The notes below the pieces were generated by a model. It saw only the letters and a program-made list of their open reading frames with translations, was not told the origin of the DNA and searched no databases. Below, piece after piece: positions 25,189 to 36,543 of a DNA stretch of 64,000 nucleotides. This DNA is from Umbilicaria muhlenbergii. Its lineage: Eukaryota; Ascomycota; Lecanoromycetes; Umbilicariales; Umbilicariaceae. Both the position numbers and the translations under genes were made by a program. Location of the stretch: contig KK106982.1 in the NCBI GenBank assembly GCA_000611775.1, positions 3,639,404 to 3,703,403 of the forward strand, read 5' to 3'. Each line of letters starts with the position of its first letter. Position 1 is the first letter of the stretch.

Positions 25189-25973
25189 TAGCTAACTTCG
25201 TCGGGGGAACCGGTTGGTTATAGATAAGGCCTACTTCGGTTCGGTCACACTTCCGTGCGCCGGTTATGATCTGAAGACTGCGTGAGGACTCACTGGGTGC
25301 CGGAGTGATTCCGGAAGGCCTGCGCCTCGCTTGCTTGGGGGTGTTGTGATATCTACAGTGCATGGGCCCAATCTCGGTCATAACTTACGATTGAGCTGAT
25401 GGGCTATCTCACCGTTGACTGTCCAACACACGTGCTGCGGTGGTGGAGTATAGTGGTGCACGAGCAGACCCATATGGGGTAAATGTGTGCGAGTATGTGA
25501 GACAGTTTGTACGAGTACTGGCTGGTGGATATGATCGTTGGTGGTTCTAATGATTAGGAGATGTGAGCGTCTGGGTATTTTGAGGTCTTGTCTTGGGAAT
25601 CTTTAATGCTATCTATAACCGGGGCTGGCATGTTTGCTTCCGGGGCAATGGCTCGCGGTTGATTTGCGAATTATTGATGCTTGTATTGGTAATGCTTATA
25701 ACTACTCTCCTCACTTCGCCGCTGTGGCAGTATATTAGTCGAGGGGTGTTCGGAGTTGCTCTAATGCACGTTGTAACAGGAGGCCTCCTCAGGAGGCAGT
25801 TGTGACGTGACAGGTAGCAATACTTCCATTCCACCCCTCCTTCAGCGTCTACCTAGTTGCAATTTCTCCTCCCCCAAAGCCATCTCGCGTCTGTCTAGTA
25901 AACCCCCATTTCTTCATCCGACGATTCCCCTTTGCACTGACGAAGAACAAGCCAAGCCAAGCCAAACCATCCG
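25189..25973. other. Convergent intergenic region
   Basis: 785 bp between the 3' ends of the WD40 gene and SPO22. No supported gene. It contains short hydrophobic ORFs (for example 25593-25805) without other evidence. Confidence 0.55.
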
Positions 25974-28900
25974 TCACTTCTCCCACGTCAAGCCCAAATA
26001 CTTCTCCTGCAACACACGATGCAAAGCCCCGCCGTCCGGGTTCAAAGTCGCCAGTTCTAGCGCCCGATCCGCCCAGCGCCTACACACCGCGTCCTGTCCG
26101 GCGCAATAGAAATCAACCGCTCGATTAAAAGTCGTCGTTGCAAGCCATTCGAGCTCCAAGGATGGGTAGGGCGTAGACTTCTGCTACGAGTATCGCATGA
26201 TTAGTAAGTGCGCGTAAACAGTGGGGTGCTGGGAGAACGGACGGTCGTTGCGTCCTTGGCAACAGTAACGGCTTGGTCAAGGAGGTGCTCTGCGATCTCC
26301 GGGTTGGATGGGATGGCTAGTTGGACGAGACATCTGATCCATCTGGAGAGTTTCTCGATGTCGCTGCCTTGAAGCCGCCAGGTTACGTTAATGATTTGCT
26401 GTTAAAGGATGAGCGGGGCGTATGATTGAAGGGGTTCTCGGCCTTACCTGCAAGGTTGTAATCTTGGCTATTTGATGTCAGCATGTCCTCTAAATAGCAG
26501 AAAGGGGTGAATACTCACTCTCAGTTGGTGCCTCAGAACTTAGCATTATGTCCGCCATCATACCAAAAAGCTCTGGATCCTCGCATATTTGACATCCCTG
26601 TGCTGCTGTAAGCACAGAACGCTTGAGATTTAACAAGACTTAGCTACCTTGACAAGCGGTTCCAGATCCGCCCAGGCTTTCAACTGCACCGCAGCCTCGA
26701 AAGCAAAAGCACGGAAAGTCACATGTTTGCGCTGCAGATCACTCTTGGCTCCTCCTTCCAGCCTGCTCAGCTGCTCCTGTAGACGTGTTTGGAAATCGTT
26801 GGCATACTTTCGAACACCGAGGTAGTATTGCAGCTGTTATGCTTAGATTTGCGTTTTATGTAACGTATGGAGGTACGTACCTGGTCCTCAACGCCATCGC
26901 AACCGCGTGCAAGCACAATGAGTAGCGAACCACCAAGAAAATCACAAAACATGCGCCGGAGAGAGAGATCAGCGATGATGCTATACTCTACATCAGGTGG
27001 ATAGAGGTCAATGAGCTACCGCGGGTCAACGCACAACATTGATGCCAGAGAATTGTATCCATACTTTGACACAGGTCTCCAGCAAGCCCAGCGTTTGTGA
27101 AGGCTCCCACACCGTGCAATACTTGAGTGCCAGGTTATAGCTGTTTCGCGAGAACCAGTCAAGCTCAGTCATTGAGAACATTGTGTCTTTTGGATCCCTC
27201 CTTGCTATTTTAATCTGAGCAGCGGCTTTGAATGTCAATACAGCTACCACGTCTCTTCTCAAGAGCATGGCTTACCTCCTTCAAAAACCTTGCTTATTGC
27301 CATGATAGTCTCAACCGACTGTGTTTCGTTGCCCTCCATTTCGTGAATTAGGAGTCGAACCGTGCAGCTAGCAGTTATCAGGGTCGATTTCTAGGCAAGA
27401 CGGCAAGGAGTTCGAACCGCAGAAGGGCAGGAAGATAGACTCCACTAGGAGCCCCATATTCGTACTTTTCAAGCACTCGCTGCATAGCTGCCACAGCTTG
27501 ACCCTTGTCCCCGCTTGTCTGAGCTTCTAATACACATGCATAGAGCAGTGTGGCATCTTTAGAAGAGGTGTTGGAGATTGCTATAAGACACTCCTCGGCT
27601 TTGGACTGTCAGCTTTCACGGCCAACCTTAGAAGAAAATCACTTACCAAGGCCGGTATCTCCGCATCTCAGAGCTACTTTGTAGAGCAGGTACTGGGTTG
27701 AATGGTCGCGTTGATTCGTTTCTGACATCTGGGCGTATATTTCACGGGCCTTCAAAGGATCCTTACGTCCCATAGCGCAGAGGATCAACTTCCTAGGTAC
27801 TACTTAGCGTGCTTTACGCCGCTGGTGGAAGCAACGTATCACCTCTGTATCTTCCCGTTGTTGAGATCCCCAGCATTTCCGAATATCATGTGAAGCGCAA
27901 GGAGGCACCATCGTTCTGCATTGCTATAATTTTCCTGAGAATAATTTGCCTCGATTATTTTCCACAGAAGCTGAGTAGTGAATTAGCTAAAGAGTATGTA
28001 TTTCCCTTGCTTTGTCGCCCCATCATTGGGACGTACCGTTTGACCTGCGTGTGTCGCCGTTTGACCGAGAAGTTCATTCAGCTTCACGTGTAGGGAATCG
28101 AAGAGCCTCTCTAAGGAATCTTGGCCATCATTTACAGCTGCAGATGTTGTAGCAACCCAGATTGCGGTCACCAAAGCCCTGTCCACCCATTCAGGTCTGT
28201 CTGCCATAGCGAGCCTTTCGAGTAATAACGTTTTCAAGACATGAAAGGCCATGTCTGCATTTCGGGTTTTCAACTTGTGCACGTGATGCATTATTGTCTT
28301 GAAGTTGGATTCAGTAAGGTGAACAGTGCGGATGACTCTCTCCAGAACTTCGCTGTAATTCTGCAGACTCGAGTTCTGGTCGGCTGCCAGTAGGTCTAAC
28401 TTCAGTAGCAATACCACTAACTTGTCGCCGGGCTCGTTATCTAAGCTGGCGACTATATTCCATGCCCTCTCGTTGTTATCCTGCCCTGGCAGTTTCATCA
28501 GTGTTCTTACCAGAGTATGCATGATGCTGGTCTTGAGGTCGCTGGCTTCACTGCTGAGGTTCTCGAGACTCTGACCAACCAGAACATCATCAGCCATCTC
28601 CAGCCATCGCACTGCTTCCGGGTATTGCTTTCCATTATGCTGGTCCTGTCCGATCTCGAAAAGTGTGTCCGCGAGGCTTTCTGCCGACACTGGATCAAGC
28701 ACATTGATGCTGGGCGTCAACTTCGAAAGCATAAGTTCCGCAATATCTAGACGATTCTGCCGCCATGCCTAGAGCATAGGGAGGTTAGAGGTGCAAACGT
28801 TGTGTGACCCCCATGGTAGATGACAGGGAACATACCAGCGCGATCCTTACTATGAAGTACTCTCTTGATAGTCCAACAAGTGCAATTTTGTTTGCTGGAG

Positions 28901-29620
28901 AACTTTCATCGCTAGAACGGGTGAGGGACTCCTCATAGGCCGCAGCCTTTTCGACAACTCTTTCAGCTAAACCGAGTTTTCCTTGTTCTGTCTGGACTTA
29001 GTCGAATCCCACGAAGGAGATTTCTCTCTAGTAGTGACAAACCTAGGCAATGCTTCGTGGTTCTCAATGCGACCTTGAGCACTCGGAGAGCGTCTATAAA
29101 GCTATCAGCATTCCGCATAGGGCGTGTTGTGAGTTTATACTAGACCCACTTCGAAGAGAGCCTTCGGTGGAACCTTGTGCACAATCCAGGAGCAGGCACG
29201 CAAAAACCCGGACTGAATGGTGAGCTCAAGCCTTCTCCAAAGACATTTAAACTATGCATACCGAGGCAGAGAAGGTCTGCAGTTGCCGAGCCATCCCTCT
29301 TGAGACGAGCGGAGAGGTTCCAGAGCTCTGTACCATAGCTATCCACGTCACGGAACTTGCTTGCAACTGCTGCACTGCGCCCGGCTGGGATGTCATCGAG
29401 ATAGCTGCACAAGTCGGTGGTAAGTGAGAGTGGTATGGTGCAAGTTCGGAGGCTGTCTAGAAGACTCGCCGCGAAGTCTACATAGGAGCTATTAGTCGAT
29501 ATGTGTGTCGACTAGTGCATGGACAGTACCAAGTATGACTTCAAGTCTGTTCTCCACATCGGAACGTCGTCGTCTTGCGGGCGCCATCGCAAATACATTG
29601 CGGTAGTCAAGCTTCAGCAT
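25974..29620 (-). CDS. SPO22: Meiosis protein Spo22/Zip4 (TPR)
   Basis: Tetratricopeptide-repeat protein of the ZMM group that promotes crossovers and synapsis in meiosis. I read 17 exons (29620-29530, 29477-29262, 29212-29146, 29101-29043, 28996-28836, 28768-28037, 27970-27843, 27792-27647, 27598-27418, 27367-27276, 27225-27065, 27015-26881, 26833-26648, 26597-26519, 26467-26448, 26398-26243, 26183-25974), giving 939 residues. Typical segments are LLLDCAQGS, ALRVLKVALRTTKHCL, ADTLFEIGQDQHNGKQYPEA, AERWCLLALHMIFGN and ELDWFSRNSYNLALKYC, the core of the SPO22 domain. The C-terminus ends LGLTWEK. One internal exon is only 20 nt. The donors of exon 3 (GTCTAG) and exon 16 (GTCCGT) are weak, so those boundaries may shift. 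The start may instead be the in-frame ATG at 29587, or lie in an upstream exon. Confidence 0.85.
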
Positions 29621-29981
29621 CTGCAAAATGGCTGCCTCACTTATGATGGTGCGGCATTAGCCGTTGCCCTAAACACCGACCATTTTAGTTGAAGCAGAGC
29701 GGGGAAACGTGGAAATCTGTTTTGGCGTGGGAACATCTCATGTGCTTCTTGAGCCTATAGAATCCGTCAAGGTTGTGCAATAAGCTACGGTGACTTGGGC
29801 CTTGCGGCCTGAGGACAGATGAATAAAACCACTGCCATGCTTGACTCCTCAACCCCCTTCAACAGGCCCCAGCCAAGGGTGGCTGCCACAACGCCACTAA
29901 AGCACTTTTGTAACCCCGGGCCTTTGGAAGTTATCTTGTGACGCTCCAAGTACACCAAGTACAAATACAGACACGGGCCCG

Positions 29982-31927
29982 CTAACGTTTGCTCGTGTCC
30001 ATCGGCAGGAAGTTGCCCACGATTAGAGAGGGACTAACAGTGTTAATCACACGTACAGAGCAGCTAGAAAAGAGTCTTACATATTATGTGTATCTCGTCG
30101 AATGGTAAAGGAGAAACAGCAATGTATCTCAGGATCTGTAGAACCTAGGTTGGGATTCTTCAACGAACAGCTAGTCAACATAGCTTTTTGAGAATTATCA
30201 AAGGCAATTGCGCCAAACTTTTCCCAGTAACTAACGAGCTGGTCTTCGACAATGATTTCGTGGATCGCCAGTTTCCCCTACAAGAGAACTCGTCAGTTTC
30301 CATCACCAGTCAGAGCAGAGAAAATGCATAGACGCACATCCCGCAGCTTCTCGATCGGCACATGTATCAACTCCGCCATTTCTTTGTTCCCCCGAAAGAT
30401 CTCTCCCGTCCTCCTCCAGCAGCAAGCTGGTATAGCCATACTTGCAAAAACTCTGTCATACTCCATCAGGCTCCTTTCAAACCACATCTCCACCAGCACC
30501 AGCTCAATGTCGGTCAAAGTTTGCATACGTTCACGAAACTTTGGTCTGAAACGATCCAGTTGGCGAAGGATTTTCTGTCGAGACACCGGCTGCATATGTT
30601 GAACCATGTATTGATCCAAACGCGCATAGCCTTTGACATAATTGAATGGCCGCAACATTCCTGCGTCATACTTGGCTTTCAGCAGCTTATTCATGCGCTC
30701 CTCAGGGGCATCGCTGCCAGAAGGATCTGCAGCTGTCATGTAATACGTCTCTCGGTCTTTATCGGTGGGCATCGCACTGGCCGGGCGTGAAATACTACTT
30801 CCTTGGGCATTGGAAGCTTGCTGTGGCACGGCAAATTGACTGTGCGGCTGAGGGGCCATATATGGTCCGTTGCTACCGTTCGTATTGGCGGCCATCGTGT
30901 TGATCAATGCTGGATCGGAATAGAGACTTTGAGCATCATCACCTGGAAACATTGCTCCGTCGTCCAATAAGCTCGTACTAAGAAAATCGTTAAGCAGGTT
31001 GTATTCATTCGTCACTTCAGGCGCATTGAACATGTATGAGGGGTGGAAATTATGCATATCCTGGAATTGGTTTTGACCACCGAGACTCCAATCGTTGTAG
31101 CCCAGATCTGTAGTTTGATTAGTGAAACGTCGATTATACGATGCTGTTGGATACCACCTACACCGCTGACTGTTGGTGTTGTCAAGCGCCCGAGCCTGAG
31201 CTCCGGGGACTGGCGAAGGTTGTACTAGTTGCGACGGGTCCCTAGGTCTCGCTGTAGACGCCGTTAATGGGTTGAGAGCAGCTAGTCCAGTATCCTGCAG
31301 CAACTGCTGATCTGCTTGCTGCTGATCAATGGATGGGGGCATCCCGTTCGGTAGAGTTTCTTCTTGCTTGAGGGCTGCCTCGTCCTCGCCAGCCGCAGTG
31401 TCATGCTCGTTCTTTGGTCTTCTTACGGGTTCGCGTGGTTCATCGTGGCATAGATGACCGATGTTGCGCTTGATACATCGTGTACATGGTCTCTCCTGAC
31501 GTTCGTAGAATCGGAACGTTAGCACGAGCTCTCAGGTCAATGGCGGGCCGGTGAGGACTCGGCGCCACCGGGTCTGTACAGCAGCTTACCAAGTCGCAGG
31601 TCATATGCTACACACGGCGACGGGAACATGAGAGTTAGTCGGGTGTACATTGATCCCAAAAACCTCAAGCCAAAGCATGTGGTGTAGCACTAAGAGGGCT
31701 CACCGATCGCCGGCAGTATATACATGCTGTTTACGTGCACGTCAGTACAAATGTAACGGTTAGGGAGACCCGACCAGATATAATCACCTACCGTGGTTTA
31801 CTTTGCGACGTTTCTTCGGGCTCATGCTTGCTTGACCCTCTCCACCCGAGGCCGTAGGCGGCGTACCCGCACCTCCTGCGCCAGCCTCCTGCGGACTTCC
31901 ATCTTGGTCCATGGCATTGCTTGTCAT
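29982..31927 (-). CDS. acuM: Zn2Cys6 gluconeogenesis activator, AcuM/Rds2-like
   Basis: Zinc-cluster transcription factor; relatives AcuM (Aspergillus) and Rds2 (yeast) activate gluconeogenic genes. Exons: 31927-31792, 31726-31704, 31607-31590, 31495-30338, 30277-30081, 30033-29982 (527 residues). Joining exons 1-4 gives KKRRKVNHACIYCRRSHMTC then DLERPCTRCIKRNIGHLCHD, a complete six-cysteine cluster (C-x2-C-x6-C-x5-C-x2-C-x6-C) preceded by a basic stretch. A long Gln/Asn/Pro-rich region follows. The conserved C-terminal PAS-like part reads MLRPFNYVKGYARLDQYMVQ, then after an intron WEKFGAIAFDNSQKAMLTSC, and TDPEIHCCFSFTIRRDTHNI, ending PSLIVGNFLPMDTSKR. Exons 2 and 3 are only 23 and 18 nt. 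Without those introns the zinc cluster looks truncated. Confidence 0.92.
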
Positions 31928-32419
31928 GTAATTCGGTCCTCCATTGCCTGGGACTAGTGCAGTTGCGCGCGCTGAAGGAAAGCAATTGGTTCGATGGTTG
32001 AGATGTGCTTAACATAGGAAGCGATGCTAATAGTAGTAGTGAGTTCGGCGCAACGGTCAAAGCGGTTTATGCATGCGGTGGGAAGCGGCAGCCCCATCGA
32101 ACGAGCACCACAAGAAGCCACAGCACCTGCAGCGTCAACTGCAACTCTCGGCGGCGTCCCAGTGTCTTATTCAAATACTGCTACTGTTGCATCACCTCCT
32201 TCTCCCCTGGTTGAGTCGCTCCTGCAGAGTCTCTTCCGCTAGCCATCTGAAAGACCAATCAATGCCTCAGAATTGTGCTTTACTCATGAGGTCTCGAAGA
32301 CGTCACGAACACTGTGAACTGGTCCGGACATGAAGCAACATCTAGAAGAACAAATGTACGCTAACCCTATAGCACTCTTACTGTGCTCCTTGACCCGCAC
32401 CGAATGCTTACAGACCCTA
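31928..32419. other. Intergenic, acuM promoter and CENP-Q 3' end
   Basis: 492 bp between two same-strand genes. Overlapping short plus-strand ORFs (32005-32333) look like noise. Confidence 0.5.
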
Positions 32420-33742
32420 TTACGCCGAAGCGACCATGGCATAATGCTGCCTATCAACGTGGCAGTAAAGCAGGCCATCCAGAGCAGCTTTCGCCCTTAA
32501 TAACGCCTCCGGGACCCCTCTGACTTCAGCCATGTTGCTCTGCATGCTATTCAAGTGGTTACGCAATTGCGAGACCACCGGTTTCAATTTCTCGTCCACA
32601 TGTTGCTGTTGCTTTGCGTGTTAGCTTACCTACTATCGGTCTCAGCAGTGATACGTACGTCCAAGTCCGGCGTCATTCCAGAACCCTTCTCCATGAGTCC
32701 AATGGCATCAGGATCGTCTTCTTCCTTGATAACCTTCTCTGATTGCAGTAAATTGTGAAGCTACAAACAACTTCAGTTTCACGAAGTAGAAAGCTTACGG
32801 AAGAAAGACTGACCTTGGAAGCTTGCCGCCTATATAGACTTTCCTCAGTTCTTGCATTCTTCTCCAGTGCTTCAAGATTCTGCTTTTCTTCTGCCAGAAG
32901 ATGCTGTTCCTTCTCAATTTCACCCTTGTATAATGCAACAGAGTGAATTGCAGGATCAAGTTGAGCCTCCAGACCTCGCTACATGTTGATTAACCGGTTA
33001 ACGAGCGGAATCAAGTAGACTCAACCTACATTGCTATCCAGAAGCGCTTCATAATTGAAATGTAGCTCCTTAGTATCTGGTGGGAAAGGCATTCGCGGGA
33101 GACGCCTTCCCAAGCTGTGCCCGTATCAGCAATGGACAAATAGTTGGACTAGGTTGAAACTGTATACGTTCTCGTAATTGATGCTACTGCTATCTGAGCC
33201 TCAATCCTTTTGCCCTCATCCCGATGGCTGGTAGTCACAGGTCTCTCCACTGATCTGAAGATCTCCTTCACTTTATCCTGCACAAGCTCAGGAAGGACCC
33301 TCCATCTTGACCTTATGACGCGCTGAGGGATGTGTTTCACCCGTGGTTTGAGGGCTGCGAACTTCGTTCGTGGTGGAGCTAGTAGGACAACTCGTCAGTC
33401 GACGTTTCTCTTCTCATCCTCATTCGGGGTTAAGTACTATCATCCGTTTGAATGTCTTCGACTGTAGCCCTCTTGCGCTTTTTGCTAGCTTGAAGCGAAG
33501 AGCTAGAGGCTTGCAATGATGTGGAAGCTCTGCTAGCCTCTGTGCGCCGCGGCGACTGAGTGTCGTGACCTAGGAGAGTATCGTTGCTCACACGGTTGGT
33601 TTGTATGTCTTGTTGACGCGGTGGCAGTAACACTGCTGCTGACGACTTGCGTCGCCTTTTGCTTCCCGTGATACTTTTTCTTTTGGCCTAGCATTCCCGT
33701 AAGCAGGGTTCAAGAAGATCTTTTGAAGTGACACCGTACCAT
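32420..33742 (-). CDS. Kinetochore protein CENP-Q/Fta7/Okp1-like
   Basis: Probable inner-kinetochore (CCAN) subunit. Exons: 33742-33740, 33687-33438, 33378-33168, 33114-33030, 32978-32814, 32760-32659, 32611-32420 (335 residues; the last acceptor could also be at 32605). After a basic N-terminus (AKRKSITGSKRRRKSS) comes a disordered segment. Then comes the conserved block VIRSRWRVLPELVQDKVKEI, RRLPRMPFPPDTKELHFNYE and a coiled coil (KGEIEKEQHLLAEEKQNLEA), ending in QLRNHLNSMQSNMAEVRGVP. This layout matches fungal Fta7/CENP-Q. Exon 2 has no ATG, and the only in-phase start found is an ATG lying directly before a GTACGG donor, making a 3-nt coding first exon; this part is tentative. An ACGCGT lies 33 bp upstream. 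Confidence 0.7.
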
Positions 33743-33774
33743 GTCATTGACGTGTTAGAGCTGGAGCTGCGTTG

Positions 33775-33780
33775 ACGCGT
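33775..33780. promoter_or_regulatory. ACGCGT (MluI cell-cycle box) upstream of CENP-Q gene
   Basis: The palindromic ACGCGT matches the MCB element bound by MBF in G1/S. It sits 33 bp upstream of the proposed CENP-Q start codon, in the context GTTGACGCGT. The match is exact, but function is inferred. Confidence 0.4.
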
Positions 33781-34449
33781 TCTACAGAGTTCGAAATGAA
33801 CCGAGGTTCATCACTTCGGGGACGCTGCCCGAAGGCTGAGGGCTGAGGACAAAAGAGGTGGCACACTCCCTCCAAAGAACCATGAAATAGGCACGTGCGC
33901 AACAGTAATCACACAACAACAATTTACTCTCCATTTCTAAAAATCGGAAGATACATAGATTATATACTAAAGTTCTATCTGTAAAAAGTAAACATCTTAA
34001 AAGTAACTTTGTGCAGTGTTGCAGCTGTTACAATTCAGGTCATCAATTATTCGCGTACTTTGTTTATCCCCGCCCTGAGGAGCCCTCAGGCGTTCCGAAG
34101 ACCAACCCCCATTTTTCGGCGGGTGCCCTACTTTTCATCAAAACACGCCTAGCTGCCCAGGAGGCTTTCAAGACTCTATGGTGTGAGCCTTCTTTGGAAA
34201 GATTGTTTTAAGAGGAGTTGAGCGGTAGATGGTCGAAAGCTATCGGAATTCGCTATGAACCCATGCGGTTTCACAGCAAAAAAAAAAGTCTATGAGCAGC
34301 ACTGGGTATGGCCCTGCCAGCTCTTATGAAAAATTGGAAATGCTGCCCTTCATTGGTACCCCGAACTCCTGCTTTAGTTCCCAACATAAAACCTCCTAAG
34401 TGCTTCTCGGGTATCATACGCAGAATCCTCGTTAACTCCATCAGATCAT
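33781..34449. other. Intergenic, AT-rich in part
   Basis: About 670 bp between CENP-Q and the bHLH gene. It holds an A/T-rich stretch (33910-34010) and a short A9 run near 34280. No gene is recognised. Confidence 0.5.
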
Positions 34450-35835
34450 TCAGATACTATCACGTTCTTTGAGCTTTGCCAGTTGCACCTTTAGTTTCTC
34501 GTTTCCCCGAAGAAGTTCTTCGAGCCAATCGGCGGCTTGCGTTAGCATTGCGCTCTTGCTAAAGCCTCCTCCTTTGAGTTCCGGCACCAGCACACAGAGA
34601 TCATCGAATCCCTGCTTGATCAAATTCCGCCTCTTCTGCTCAGAGAGAATGTGGTTGGACCTCTTTTGCTCGGTCGTCAGGTTTTCCCGGCCTGATTTCT
34701 GCTCGCCGGACTGAGATCTCTCTCTCTTCGGAGTGGTGTCCATAAACGGTGATCGTCGCGATTGCACACTCTTCTTGGCTGACACGGATTTTCCTCGCTT
34801 CCGGGACCTGGAGGACACAAGCTGCTGGCCTTCATCCTCTTCGACCTTCAGCTTTGCTTTCCGACGTTTTTTGGGTCTAGCTCTCGATCCCTCATCCGCA
34901 TCACCATCTTCACCGTTCTCAAGATCGTCATCAAAAATGTCTTGGTTAACCACACTATCAGGTCGCTTCTTTTGTCTTAGAGTTGGACTCGACGGACGTG
35001 TATTGGCGGCACTTGTTTGCGGCTCCAAGCACTCCATCTTGTGCAGCATCGTATTCGTGACCTCTTCAACGGTCTCTTGATTGGGAGGGGCAACGAAGCC
35101 GTGGCCAAAGAAACTTGCATCAGAGCCCCACCTGATGTCGGCGGCTTTCGTTGGGTGTAGATGGCTGGCTGAACCCTGATTTGGATCCCCGTAGAACATG
35201 CCGCCTAACATGTGCTCTCCGTTGACCGTTGATCCTGCTTGTAGCTGCGTGTTTGAAGGAAACCTGTTCGATAAATTTGAAGACCGGCCGTTGTAGAGTC
35301 CCGCTGGTATTTGGCCTCCTGAGCGGCGGTTACTGTGAACCCCCTGAAGCGCATTTGCCGCCCCCGGCGGCCGGAACGCGTATGGGTCGGGAACAACACG
35401 ACCATTCTGCATACCGAGTTGGCCATTCTGTACCAAGGTAGAGGCAGCGGCTAGCATTTCAGCAGACGCCGATATAACTTGTGCTTGCTGTGGTGTATTT
35501 ATATGTCTATGTCCCGCAACAGAAGTATCATTCGACAGGGCTTGCGGCACCATAGCAAGGTGATTCGTAGGATGTGTAAATGATGTGGTCGAGCCATGAA
35601 ATACCGGCGGAAGGTCCTCGACCCAACCGAACTCGGACGGTGCCTCGCCTTTGGTATGCTGCAAGCCATCCAAATAGTAGTCGTTGTTATCTAGTGTACC
35701 AGAGCCTATGGTATCGAAGAAGTTGTCTAGCATGTGCGATTCACTATCGTCGAGCAGGGCGGGTCCCGGAGCTGGCGCAGGAGGCTGATGGTATGGGAAG
35801 TCCTGGACATCCTGGAAAGAATCTAGCGTCCGCAT
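34450..35835 (-). CDS. bHLH transcription factor (Ino4/MLX-like basic region)
   Basis: Single exon, 461 residues. The N-terminal two thirds are acidic, Gln/Asn- and Ser-rich and contain an Asp/Glu cluster (DIFDDDLENGEDGDADEG) next to a basic stretch (RARPKKRRKAKLKVEEDEG), which may be a nuclear localisation signal. The bHLH occupies about residues 395-455: KRSNHILSEQKRRNLIKQGF (basic region and helix 1), loop VPELKGGGFSKS and helix 2 AMLTQAADWLEELLRGNEKL. The His-Glu-Arg residues that read an E-box (CANNTG) are all present. A short coiled extension (LKVQLAKLKERD) ends the protein. The closest named types I can recall are Ino4 and MLX, but the target pathway is not shown by the sequence. The first in-frame ATG (35835) is used. 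Confidence 0.88.
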   Translation of the reverse strand: MRTLDSFQDVQDFPYHQPPAPAPGPALLDDSESHMLDNFFDTIGSGTLDNNDYYLDGLQHTKGEAPSEFGWVEDLPPVFHGSTTSFTHPTNHLAMVPQALSNDTSVAGHRHINTPQQAQVISASAEMLAAASTLVQNGQLGMQNGRVVPDPYAFRPPGAANALQGVHSNRRSGGQIPAGLYNGRSSNLSNRFPSNTQLQAGSTVNGEHMLGGMFYGDPNQGSASHLHPTKAADIRWGSDASFFGHGFVAPPNQETVEEVTNTMLHKMECLEPQTSAANTRPSSPTLRQKKRPDSVVNQDIFDDDLENGEDGDADEGSRARPKKRRKAKLKVEEDEGQQLVSSRSRKRGKSVSAKKSVQSRRSPFMDTTPKRERSQSGEQKSGRENLTTEQKRSNHILSEQKRRNLIKQGFDDLCVLVPELKGGGFSKSAMLTQAADWLEELLRGNEKLKVQLAKLKERDSI

Positions 35836-36030
35836 CAGCTGGTTGGTAAACCTTGGCGTGCGTGGAATAGGTTGAGCTTACATCCGAATGGCATCGGTGG
35901 AGAGGAGGACCTGGCCATATCCATTTGACGAGCATCGAAGGTGGAATGCCAACATGCTACTGCGTCGTAGTTATAGCCCAGTATCCCTCTGAATAGCAAC
36001 GGCCTGATTGGGGTAGAGTGTCGTAGACCT

Positions 36031-36543
36031 CTAGGGCGATAAGATGTCGAAGAGGGCTGCCGTGTTCATAGTATTGCTGCCTTGAAGTAACTGACGCTTG
36101 CGCTCCGCGAGGAAAGATGGCGAATGCAAGGCCGGCAGGCTGCAAGCAATCAATTCATCGAGTGCCAAGGCGGTTACCTTAACGCGGCTGACGAGCTGAG
36201 CAGACAGCGGTACAGATAGAGGTGTCCACTCAGCCCTTTCCGTCGTTGTGCCGCTGCGCGTGAATGTACTGTTCTCCGTCCGAGGCTCGAGGGCTCTTTG
36301 CTTTTCGGGATGCAAATAGCTCGCAGTGTGAGGTAAGCGTAAGAGCTCAGTGCAATGGGTCACTGCGGGCCAAGTGAATCGCACGCAGGAGAGACTTGGG
36401 GGTGAATGTGACGGCAGCACTGGACACAGGGATGGTGAGAGTCGGACAAGTGTACGGAGGGAAGGCTCAACATTAATGTTGACGGATTGGTGTTCCCAGC
36501 AGGTAGGCGTTGATGGATCACATGCAAAAGTGCTTTCCTCCAT
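36031..36543 (-). CDS. Hypothetical protein, weakly supported
   Basis: Uninterrupted ORF of 170 codons with an ATG start, about 200 bp upstream of the bHLH gene on the same strand. The composition is rich in Ser, Leu, Pro and Thr. A more protein-like C-terminal part reads RVKVTALALDELIACSLPAL and SFLAERKRQLLQG, predicted helical. No family is recognised and there is no signal peptide. It may be a real small gene or a chance ORF in the bHLH upstream region. Confidence 0.35.
   Translation of the reverse strand: MEESTFACDPSTPTCWEHQSVNINVEPSLRTLVRLSPSLCPVLPSHSPPSLSCVRFTWPAVTHCTELLRLPHTASYLHPEKQRALEPRTENSTFTRSGTTTERAEWTPLSVPLSAQLVSRVKVTALALDELIACSLPALHSPSFLAERKRQLLQGSNTMNTAALFDILSP

Noticed and set aside
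27340-27380. tRNA-like B box (GGTTCGACTCC on the minus strand)
   Set aside because: There is no A box or cloverleaf, and the bases are coding sequence of SPO22 exon 10.
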